Source: Oscarella lobularis (Eukaryota > Porifera > Homoscleromorpha > Homosclerophorida > Oscarellidae). Taken from it: a stretch of DNA of 64,000 nucleotides. Location: positions 1,364,001 to 1,428,000 of the forward strand of contig NC_089183.1 of the NCBI RefSeq assembly GCF_947507565.1, given 5' to 3'. Positions 35,989 to 46,132 of the stretch are shown here, piece by piece; the first letter of the stretch is position 1, and each line of letters opens with the position of its first letter. The position numbers and the translations under genes are program-made. Under the pieces are notes generated by a model. It saw only the letters and a list, made by a program, of their open reading frames with translations. It was not told where the DNA came from and ran no database searches.

Positions 35989-38900
35989 ATGAAGCACGCA
36001 GCCGGTACGTAATCAGAGCAGGCCACGCGGCGCTTTCGGATCGAATTAAGGCTTACGCGGTGCGTACCAGTACCACTACAGGACAATGATCTTTTGAACC
36101 CTCTTTGCACGCTCAGAATCGTGCAGGGAAGGCGATTCTTCCCGACAGCCTACATAGGTGCTTACACATGCTAATGCACTCTCGTGCACTTGGCCGAGAT
36201 ATACATCTACCGGTATACATATATATATTATATCGATGCCAACTAAAAGAGGTTTTGCTGTACATTGCCCTGTAGATATCTTTAGTTTGTCAGGTTAGTG
36301 GGGTATTTCGGTTCTCGTACGTACGTGCGAAGTAATAGTTCTGCATGTTGCATGGGAAATAAAAGACGCCTCGACATTATGCGCTTACGTTATGTTTAGT
36401 TTTGGAACTTTTGGTCATCACTCTTCACCTCCCGTTGATTAAAAGCTGCGACAACAATACATTTGGATGCAACAACGGACGGTGCATTTCTTCAGATTTG
36501 TACTGCGACGGTAGCAACGACTGCGGCGATTCATCATGCAGATGAAGGAAACTGTTCTAGCCACTGCAGCCAAGATCCGACAATGTTTTGGTGCGAAGGG
36601 AACGATCGTTGCATTGAACAGAGATTTCGCTGCGACGGATTTAACGACTGAGGCGATTCATCAGATGAACGAAACTGTTCCAGCCAATGCCGCCAAGATC
36701 CGAAACTGCTTTGGTGCAGCAAGAACGACACTTGTGTTAATCAAAAATTCCTCTGTAACGACGACAACGACTGTGGCGATTTATCAGATGAACTATGCTG
36801 CGATGAGAACACTACAAGCAAGGTTTGGCATTGCGACGATAGAAGTTGCATTCATCAAAACTACCGCTGTGATGGTGAAAATGACTGCTCCGATTTGTCA
36901 CATGAACGAAACTGTAATAGTTACCGCTGCCGCCAAAATACAAAACAGTTTTGGTGCGAAAAGACAAATCTTTGCATTGATCAAAAGAATGTTTGTGACG
37001 GTAACAACGACTGTGGCGATAGGTCAGATGAAAGAAACTGTTCTAGCCGCTGCCGAGAAGATCCGTCACGGTTTTGGTGTACTAAGAACAGCAGTTGTCT
37101 TCTTAGAAACTTCCTCTGTAACGATCGTAACGACTGTGGCGATTCCTCAGATGAACTATGCTGTGATCAGAAGAACATTACAAGCCCGGTTTGGCGGTGC
37201 AAACGACGGAAGTTGCATTCATCAAAACTACCGCTGTGATGGTGACAATGACTGTGGCGATTTTTCAGATGAACGAAACTGTTCTAGACATCGCTGCCGC
37301 CAAGATCCGTCACCGTTTTGGTGCACAAATATCAATCGTTGCATTCCGTCTTACGCCCGCTGTAACGGTCGCAACGACTACTGTGGTGCATGATTTGTCA
37401 GATGAACGTAACTGTTCTAGCTACTGCCGCCAAGATCTGTCACGGTTTTGGTGCACAAATATCAATCGTTGTATTCCTCAAAGCTATCGCTGTGATGGTG
37501 ACAATGATTGTGGCGATTACTCAGATGAACAAAATTGCTCTAGCTGCGATAAGCGGAATCTGTTTTTGTGCAACAATAACGACCGTTGTATTTCGTCACA
37601 CAAACGCTGTGACGGTCGCAACGACTGCGGGGATTTCTCAGATGAACGAAACTGTTCTAGCTACTGCCGCCAAGAGCGTACCAGGTTTTGGTGCAAAAAT
37701 AACAATCGTTGCATTCCTCAAGGCTATCGCTGTGACGATGACAATGGAGATTCTTCAGATGAACTATGTTGTACAGGGAGAGATAGTCAGTTCGCGGTTC
37801 GGAAGTGCGCTGACGGAAGTTGTATTCATCAAAACTACCTCTGTGACGGCGAAAATGACTGTGGCCATTATTCAGATGAACGAAATTGTTTTAGCTACTG
37901 CCGTCAAGATCCGTCACGTTTTTGGTGCAAAAATGAAGACCGATGTATTCGTCAAAACTTCCGCTGTGACGGCGACAACGACTGTGGAGATTTTTCAGAT
38001 GAACTTTGCTGTAATGAGACAACTAGCAACCAGTTCGCGGTTTGGCATTGCGACGATGGAAGTTGTATTAAACGAGACTACCGCTGCGACGGTGACAACG
38101 ACTGTGGCGATTTATCAGATGAACAGAACTGTTCTAGCTACTGCCGCCAAGATCAGTCACAGTTTTGGTGCAACAAGAACGACTCTTGCATTCCTCATAA
38201 CTTCAGCTGTAACGGTTTTAACGACTGTGGAGATTTATCAGATGAACTATGCTGTGATGAAAACACCACAAGCCAGGTTTGGCATTGCGCCGACGGAAGT
38301 TGTATTCATCAAAACTACCGCTGTGACGGTGACAATGACTGTGGCGATTATTCAGATGAACAAAACTGCTCTAGCTATTGCCGAGAGGATTCGTCACGTT
38401 TGGTGCAACAAGAACGGCTCTTGTATTCCTCATAACTTTAGCTGTAACGGTTTCAACGACTGTGGCGATTTTTCAGATGAACTATGCTGTGACGGGAGAA
38501 CTAAAACCAAGTTCTAGGTTTGGCATTGCAACAATCATAAAAGCTGTATTAGAAAAGACTACCGCTGCGACGGTGACAACGACTGTGGCGACTTATCAGA
38601 CGAACAAAACTGTACTAGCTATTGCCGCCAAGAGCCGTCACGGTTTGGGTGCAAAAAAACCGCCGTTGTATCTTACTGACCTTGAGGGGGGCGGGGATAT
38701 GTCAAATTATATTCCAATTGGCTCTGGAATAGGAGTTCTTTTATTATTTGAAGTTTTAATTATGGGAAGAGAAGCCACTGCATATAATTATCGAGACATA
38801 GATCACGAATGCTTATCTATGAAAACAGCCGCTGTGACGGTTTCAACGACTGTAGCGATGAATCTGATGAATTATGCTGTCCTAGGAAAACTAGCAGCCA

Positions 38901-40552
38901 GGATTGGTATTGCGACGACGGAACTTGTATTAATCAAAACTACCGCTGTAACGGTGAATACGACTGCGAAGACTCTTCGGACGAAAATAACTGCGGTAGG
39001 GAAGTACTAGTAATGGGAATCATACCGTGGCTTTGTGATTAACATGATAGCAAGGAAAACTCTCTAGTAGTGTCGTTCTCCTTGCGATCAGGTTGGCAAA
39101 AACCGTTTTCAAAATTGGCTCAAAATGAAAATTGAGCAAAGACAAAGAAAGTGTGTAAAGAAGTTGTTGTTAGGCGGTGCTCTGCTGCAACACGTATAAG
39201 CCCTTATCTAACAAATCTGTAGCACAACGTAATAAGAATTAGAAGTATAGGCGCATGAAAATGTCCACCCCTTTCTTCTGAAAATGGGAGATACTCTACT
39301 GATTTCATTTTAGGAATTGCAAAAATTGTCGTTCCATCAACTCTCTTTGCGGTGATGGTTTTCATACTTACTCCTCCAATTGTAATTTGGTGCAAAAAAC
39401 GCTTCGCCTGCACCTCCAACGTCGTACGAAAGAAGAACAAACACCGATCACTGACGTTGAAATGCGAACCAGTACGAGCAGCGTTTGGATTCCAAAATCG
39501 CTGCGGAAATAGGTGACTTGGGCGTTTGTCCTACACGTCTAACGGTAGAGAAGGACATTGGAGAAGGTCAATCGACTGAATGATCAGTGGAGAGATTCGC
39601 ATGTACAGTACATACCTGTAGGCAATTTGGGAAGAGTCTACAAGTGTCTGTTAAACGGAAGTACTGTTACCGCAAAATCAGCTAAATCAGGTCATAAATT
39701 CAATCAAATACTATTCTTGCATAAATAATGATATTGAACAATATAGGAGTGAATATGCATGACTTCATATTTGAAGCCCTTAGAATGAAATGCCTTAGTC
39801 ATCCAAATGTTATGACATTGATTGACATTTGCTGGTCGCCCAATCCTGAGCACGAGCAATACTACAGACCTATGATACTGCTTCCCTATATGGCTTTACA
39901 AGACTTGAGAATATATTTGCGAAAGCAACGATCAGTTTATGTTCTCAGTACTCCAGCTGAGAATGACGGAGACATGACAATGCCCCGTGACGTGACGTTT
40001 TCCATATTATATTTCATATTACGCATTTCTCAGATCATTTTTAGCTTTTCAGACTTATTCAGTTTGGATATCAAATTGCAAAAGGAATGGAATATTTGTC
40101 AGGGAAAATGATACTACATCGAGATTGGCAGTGCGGAATTGCATGTATTGATCAACGTTTTCAATCGTTCTACTTTTTATATAATTCACCAAGTGAATGG
40201 TTTTAAGGTAGACTGGGATCTCGCTATCAAAATATCCGATTTTGGGTTAGCCAGAGAATTGGAAGAAGACGAGGACTATTACCGGATTACATCAGGCAAA
40301 GTTGGACTTCCGATTCGCTGGGCTGCTCTAGAAAGTCTAACAGTAGGAATATTTACAACAAAAAGTGACGCAGTGAGTCAGTTAGAGAGCAAACTAGACC
40401 AAGTGTAATAATGCCGTCTCTTATGCGCAGTGGTCGTATGGAATTACATTGTGGGAAGTAATGACAATGGGAATGACTCCTTATCCTGGCGTCGCTAACC
40501 TTGTTCCGCTCCTTCACGAGGGAATGCGCCTCAGCCAACCTAAGCATTGCAA
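35989..40552 (+). pseudogene. second LDLa-repeat receptor tyrosine kinase, decayed
   Basis: Paralogue of the gene at 228. Exon 1 is 35989-36004 (MKHAA), exon 2 runs 36400-38995 and its phase restores a signal peptide. About 20 LDLa repeats, against 7 in the first copy. Lesions: 4-bp insertion near 36537; TGA for a conserved Cys codon at 36649-36651; frameshifts near 37200, 37380-37393 and 38397; TAG at about 38515; a foreign ~145-bp insert at about 38672. Transmembrane exon 39314-39566 keeps the helix (IVIWCKKRF) but shifts after it. Kinase exons 39622-39690, about 39735-40000, 40053-40143, 40208-40372, 40431-40552 keep GEGNLGRV and DFGLAR, but one missing T turns HRDLAARN into HRDWQ and breaks the frame. 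The final RPSFQ exon is missing, replaced by an ankyrin-gene fragment. Confidence 0.88.
38672..38816 (+). other. unexplained insert in the LDLa array
   Basis: The LDLa reading stops mid-repeat (after GCKKT) and resumes at about 38818 (NSRCDGFNDC). In between is sequence with no LDLa character that is open in one frame and reads a hydrophobic stretch (IPIGSGIGVLLLFEVLIMG). No terminal repeats or target duplication are visible. Possible sources: organellar DNA, a mobile fragment, or an exon from another gene. Confidence 0.5.
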
Positions 40553-40595
40553 TGCGTTTAGTCAATTTTGCGACTGAGGGTATTCTTAGTTTTAG

Positions 40596-40740
40596 TACGT
40601 TGCAGCTGTGGATAGAGGGGAAGCCGATCAGGAGTTTGTTTCCAAGGCTTCGGAGAGTCAGCCAATAGAACAAGCTGCCTTAATATGCACTCAGTTCTTT
40701 CTCAGACAACTCTTGCATTGTACGCTGACGGTCTTTCGAT
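40596..40740 (+). pseudogene. 3' fragment of the ankyrin-repeat gene
   Basis: From the ttttag acceptor at 40595, the text matches the last exon of the ankyrin gene at 14434-14549 (GEA.Q.FV.KA.ES.P.EQ and the terminal SDNSC-like stretch), with indels. It directly follows the truncated kinase pseudogene, making a chimeric junction. Confidence 0.7.
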
Positions 40741-41069
40741 AAATCGAGAAACGCAGAAGTTATAAAGTACGAACTATCAAGCTCAAGCCGCCTTTGACGC
40801 TGTATTATTTTGTTAGGCAGATGAGCGGAAGCCAATATACTACTTCTATGTGTTTGCAGCTGAAAACCTCTTCGACAAAATAATTAAGGTTAGTAATGTC
40901 GCTAGCACTCTCAGACCACCGTATTGATTGAGGGCAGAGCAATCGTCATCTAAAGGGTGATAAAGTCAGGTTGGTTTTTGAATAACATCGCAAGGCTACA
41001 CACTAACATGTACGGCGTATACAAATTGAATGCAGACAGGGAGCAACTGGACAAGCAGCAACTGCACAG
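40741..41069. other. intergenic
   Basis: 3' flank between the ankyrin fragment and the convergent CTHRC1-like gene; nothing else recognised. Confidence 0.4.
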
Positions 41070-41974
41070 TTAGTCAAAAGTCGCGCTCAGCTCATTTTGC
41101 GACTGGGGATATTCTTCAATCATTATACGTGAACCAGAATTCCATCCAGATTCGCGATCGGATGTTCCGTAACTGGCACAGTTTCCGACGTGAACGGCTA
41201 CTCTGATTAGTCCGGATGGAATGTTCTCACAAAGTCCTTCAATTTGGCGAGGTCGATGAACGTTGGACTTGATACTGACATACACGACGCCGTCAATTGC
41301 CATGGGTCCCGAACATTCTGCTCCGTTGAAAGTGACGTACCATCGTCCGCAGCAGCCACCCCTAGAACATTGAACTCTCATAGTGGCACCATAAGTTACC
41401 TTTAGAGCGGTTGACGAGTGGCGTTTTTTGAAGACACATTCCTAAGGCACTGCAGTTCTATAAATAAGGTGCAATGTAAATCCAAGCAGTTTACCTGTAT
41501 AAGACCTGTATCTTTAGGATCTTGTTTGTTCCAGACGCACTGCTTCCAGTTTATGGAATTAACTGTACCATTTTCTCCTCGAGGCCCGGGGTCTCCCAAA
41601 TTTCCCTTTGCTCCCTTTTCTCCTCGAAGTCCCATTTGTCCAATTCCAATTGGTCCTTTTTCGCTCGAACTTCCCTTTGGTCCAGTTTTTCCCGTTGCTC
41701 CCTTGCTACCTTTAGCTCCTTTTGTTCCTTCGCTTCCTTTGTGTCCTTGCAATCCATCTCTTCCTGGCAAGCCGTTATGACCCGGGGTCCCAGGAATTCC
41801 TGGGAGCCCTGAACAAACACTGGCATAACCCTTCACAAAAAAATTTCTGCTTGAATGAACTACAATCGAAAGAGATACGTCTACCTGATCTGATTTGAGA
41901 GAATTTCCTTCAACGTTGATATGAAATAGTGTCAAAGCAGCATAAAAATACTGGAGAGTTGATCTGATATTCAT
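41070..41974 (-). CDS. CTHRC1-like: CTHRC1-like secreted collagen-repeat protein
   Basis: Three minus-strand exons in phase give 265 aa: 41885-41974 (signal peptide), 41495-41830 (short collagen triple helix of about 27 G-X-Y units, GLPGIPGTPGHNGLPG onward, then NWKQCVW) and 41070-41441 (C-terminal domain). Vertebrate CTHRC1 has the same order: signal, short collagen run, NWKQC motif, and a C-terminal domain with CC.RWY.TFNGAECSGP and GWNS.SRI.IEE, all visible here. CTHRC1 is a secreted glycoprotein linked to Wnt/planar polarity and matrix regulation; a link to the nearby Frizzled-like receptors is only a speculation. Acceptor ccttag before position 41441 was chosen because it restores ECVFKKRHSSTALKV. 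Frame intact throughout. Confidence 0.9.
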
Positions 41975-42349
41975 TTTGTAGCTTTGCTTACAGATGATGT
42001 GTGCGTCTCTACAGCCAACCCAACCCGTTTATATAGCTCTCCTACAGAACGGATATGATGTCAACTCCGTAAAATGCTGACGTCTTTTCCGTGCTTTGTA
42101 GGCTCTAACTACATTAGATCCGTCTTCCAAACTAACCCAGACCATAAAAGGAAGTTTTAGGGCGGCTGCCCCCGTTTTCGTCGGAGGAGAAGGAGGAGTA
42201 GGAGGAGAACGAGGATACAAACGATTTTCACTTGTTACGTTATGCATAGCAGTGCCACGTAAATTTCATTTTGCAACATGTACATCACATGCATACAGCG
42301 TACATAAAAGCCGATACAATTGGGAGAACAGCAAATGAAAAGCTTCGCT

Positions 42350-43261
42350 TATTTTTGCGACTGAGGATATTCTTCGATAATTATGCGAGAAATAGAATTC
42401 CATCCATTCTATGCCGCAGTTTCCAACATGAACTGCAACGATTATCAGTCCGGATGAAATGCTCTTGCAAAGACCTTCTATTTGATGAGGAAGATTAGCG
42501 CTGGAGTGAGGACGCGGACATAGACGGCGCTGTCAATTGACTTAGGTCCCTAACACTGCGATCCATTGAAAGCGGTGTACCGTCCACAGCAGGAACCGCG
42601 AGTGCAATAAACTCTTAAGTTCCCAGCGTAAGTTACTTTAATTAAGAGCTCTAGAGGAGTGACGCTTTGTAAAAACGCTTTCGGATTCCTAATGCAAAGC
42701 AATTCAGAATAATTCGGTGCGTGTACATTTGACAGCGCGTATACAATACCTTTAGCAGACCTGTGTCTGTATGATCAAGTCTATTCCAGACACACTGCTT
42801 CCAGTTAGTAGAATGAACTGTACCGTTTTCTCCTTGGGGTCCGGGATCTCCAAAGTGTCCTTTTACTCCCTTCTTGCCTTTTATTTCCATCTGTCCAATT
42901 TCGCCAATTGGTCCCCGTTCCCCCACTTTCCCTTTTGGTCTTTCCCGTAGCTCCTTTGTCACCTATGTCTCCCTTTGTCCCGTCGCTTCCTTTTTCAAAA
43001 TTTGGCCCTGCAATCCATCTCTTCCGGATGATCCATCTCTTCCCGACGATCGATTGTGTCCTGGAGTCCCCGGAATTCCTGGAATTCCACAGCAGACACC
43101 GGCATAACCCTATTTAAGGATATGAGTTTACTTAATTAGCATAATGGATTGTCATAAGCGTGTACTACCTCCTGATCTGTTCTTGGAGAATTTCCTCGGA
43201 CAGAATAGGGAGATAGTAACAGAGCAGCAAGAAAACATTGAAAAGTTGCTCCGACTTTCAT
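42350..43261 (-). pseudogene. CTHRC1-like pseudogene
   Basis: Tandem copy of the preceding gene. Exon 1 is well preserved (ATG at 43259-43261, MKVGATFQ, ending TDQE before gtagta). The collagen exon has two compensating frame changes around 42935-43005 that put a TAG in frame, then returns to G-X-Y repeats and NWKQCVW. The C-terminal exon has a stop near LN* (about 42640) and a TAG in place of the codon after SQC at about 42555. Signal and promoter look fresh, so decay is recent. Confidence 0.85.
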
Positions 43262-43879
43262 TTTTAGGTTTGGCTATTGAAGCTGCTTGTCTCTACATTT
43301 AACCTTATTTGTTTATATAGATCGAACAGAAAACGGATATGATGTCAACTCCTGGAAACGGATTTGAATGCTGACATCTTCTCCGTCTTTTGTACGCCAT
43401 TTGGTTCTAGTTAGGCGTAAACGCACACCATAAAAGGAAGAATTCTATGCCGTTGTTTACCAATCTCCTTCGTTGCGCTGTGGAGGAGGATGCAAATCAT
43501 CTAAATATAGCAAAGTACGTAATGAACGATGTTATAGACATTGATCGACCAATCCACAAATAGTACATATAAAGAATTTTTTTTCTGTTTCAGCAAGGCT
43601 CCAAAGTCTAAGTCTAAAACAGGAACTGTCTGTTGAACAGTTATAAGCCTAAAGAAATATAAAATCTGGTTAGACTGTCTAACTATTATAGTGAGGACTC
43701 TTTTCAAATGATCCGGCAGACGAACGTCAGCCAAGAGCACAGACTATCTACCTCTGCAGTCAAATCCTGTCTTTTGAATTTCGCCGTCGTCGTGCATACA
43801 TCCCTTTGAAAATTTAGTTGCCAATCGGGCTAAGATCCAGTGTATCTATGGTCTAACGTCCATTCATTTCTGAGTTAGG
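43262..43879. other. intergenic with a possible ankyrin-like scrap
   Basis: At 43448-43561 a short frame reads LLRCAVEED..HLNIAKYVMND, which looks like part of one ankyrin unit, but nothing continues it. The rest is unassigned. Confidence 0.3.
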
Positions 43880-45415
43880 AATACAATCTCGTTCGAAGCG
43901 TTGCCTGAAACAGCAGTGGCCGACTGTCGTCGAGCAGGGTGTCGACGTCATAGAAGCCGTCGAAGATTATGATATCGGATTGAGAAAATACATACACGAC
44001 CTGTTTCACGTGACATTGAAGGACCAACGCATAATGATGCGTAGTGTCCAATCGAAGCCTTTGATACTGACGACGGCAAAGTCGTCGTCGAGTTGCGTCG
44101 ACTCGGCGATCGCGAAGCGAAATTCAAAAAGTTCGACAAAGCGTTGGAGCCCTACGATCGAGCGTTGGAGGAGAGCAAAGTCGACGCGCACTTGACCTAC
44201 CATCGACGTTCGCAAGTACATCAGCTCGCAAATCGGCCCGACAACGCATTGCGCGACGCCGAACTGTGCACGACGGTCAAACCCGACTGGGTGAAGGGAT
44301 ACCAGCGCAAGGTCGAGTGTCTCCTCGCGATGAGAGGTCGAAACAAGGAGACGGTCATCGTCATGACGACGGCCTGTGACTTCGATCCGAGCGACGAAAA
44401 GTCGGCATAACTTCTCGCACGTGCTCTCGATCTCGATGACGTCAATTTGAATTTGGATTTCTTGGTGGCCGCGATCGCAAATAGTCGCTATGCTCGTCAC
44501 GACGCGTTTCTCCGTCTCGTCGCCGATCGACTGCAGAGCTTACTCGGGGAAATTGCTAGTGATACAGCGGCGCACGATCGCGACGAAAGGATCGTGATCG
44601 ACGAGGACGCGGACGCCCGCGTGCCGATGCATGCAACTTGCTCGTCGGCAACTTAACTTTGTCGTTATATAGGCACTGCCAAGACGTCGAAGACGCGTTG
44701 TGCGCGTCCGCGTGCGAATCCGTGCGCTGTCGCGCCGAGTGGTTCGCCGATCTGCACCACACGTATGTTCCCATGATGAAACGAATACACGAGGCGACGT
44801 CGCCGGCGGAGTGGGACGGGCGACGCGACGGGCTTCTTGTCGACGTCTTTCGTCGAATCACGTCGGTTCCGGCTGTCACGCGACGATGCGCGGAGAAGCG
44901 GCAGAAGAAGAAGCGTAAAGGTGACTATGAGGAGGAGTCCGAGCGACGGCCGAAGACGGCAACCACGCACTGCGAATATGTTCAGCTGGCGGACAAGGAG
45001 CAGCGGGAAAAGAGAAAGCGTTGATAGAGGCGATTATAGAGGAACAGAGGCGGGAGCTTCCGTCTCTTCCGCCCGCTTTTGAGTCGAATCCGATGAGGCA
45101 GTATGGGCTAAGCGACGATTACATGGCTCAGCTAAAAAGACATCTCTCTAGGGTGAGTCCCCTATACTTGGAGTGACTACGTACCTCAAAATCTACTTCC
45201 TTGTCTCTTTATAGAATCGTTGTCAGAGCGAAATACTGAAATTGTTGATAAGGATCCCGATGCCATGACGACGGGGAAACTTCATAAATATCTGACGCAG
45301 CACGGCGTTTACTTGATGGGAAAATTATTTTCTTGTCGAACAGGCGAAGAAGCTGCGCGTCCACGGCAACCTTAACCCCGCGGATCGAATAATGAAACTC
45401 TACCAGAAGTAAAAG
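43880..45415 (+). pseudogene. TPR/MYND gene copy, decayed
   Basis: Matches 20307-21905: the TPR-like region (KFDKALEPYDRALEES), KPDWVKGYQRK, the Lys-rich coiled segment, the 3' splice junction and the LHKYLTQHG exon. The CpG-rich style is kept. Stops and indels: TAA at about 44408-44410 in place of an Arg codon, frame changes near 44640 and after 45020, and a broken last exon. The first exon and the whole MYND exon are missing, and there is no trace of the palindromic element, which is absent from the copied part. Confidence 0.85.
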
Positions 45416-46132
45416 AACGAAAGCAAAAGAAGCGAACAGCAAAACAGTTAGGATATTATATAGATAATGATAAGCGGCCTGGATCGCGACGAAGATTTCT
45501 TGCAAGTGAGGACAGGCAATGACAAAGAGGAAGACAATTGCAGTTGGATCAACAACTCGCTGAAAACCGCCGAAAGACTCGTCTACTGTCGAGACGCTGT
45601 GACCCGGACTAGGCTACCGCTGTCCCCGGATTCACATATTCGTTCTGGCTTCCTGCGCGATGGTGAAGAGTGTCTCCGAATTTTATCCATCTGGTATGTC
45701 CTCTACTCTGTTTTAGGCAGTCGTTGAAGTGCCAATGGGTTGGATGGATTTTTTCTGGGCGTTGGAGAGGCTTCGACATCGCGGCTCCGGTTCCAAAGAG
45801 ACAAAGCAAGCGTAGAGAAAAGCTTTTTCTTGCGGATTGATTATCGAAACTGCTCATAGGGACTGGTTCAAGCTGAATCCTCTAGAAGTTGTGCTCCTCG
45901 CTTGCGAAACTCTGCGGGACAAAGCTGACGGCGTTACAGTGGGAAATGTAAGACTCGCAGCCACTGAAGGGATGTCGCAAGAGTCGGGGGGACCCTTTTT
46001 CGTGAAATTGTTTGCTTGGGCACGTGACTAAATCGTCTGCGCGAAAGCAGCAACCAAACCTTTTTTCACTCCTTTTCGGCGACACTTTAGCCAATCTAAT
46101 GTCCTATTGATTGATGATGATCTTTTCTATAG
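45416..46132. other. unassigned, perhaps upstream exons of the large gene
   Basis: Two open stretches, 45467-45727 and 45837-46031, look protein-like (the second reads LNPLEVVLLACETLRDKADG) but I could not join them in phase to the exon at 46133. Either early exons of that gene or remnants. Confidence 0.3.

Noticed and set aside
36536-38517. Long second-frame ORFs across the LDLa array
   Set aside because: They are shadows produced by repeated CGACGGTGACAACGAC-type text; their Thr/Val/Met-rich composition is not protein-like.
41418-41812. Plus-strand Pro/Phe/Ser-rich ORFs
   Set aside because: Antisense shadows of the collagen G-X-Y repeats of the minus-strand CTHRC1-like gene.
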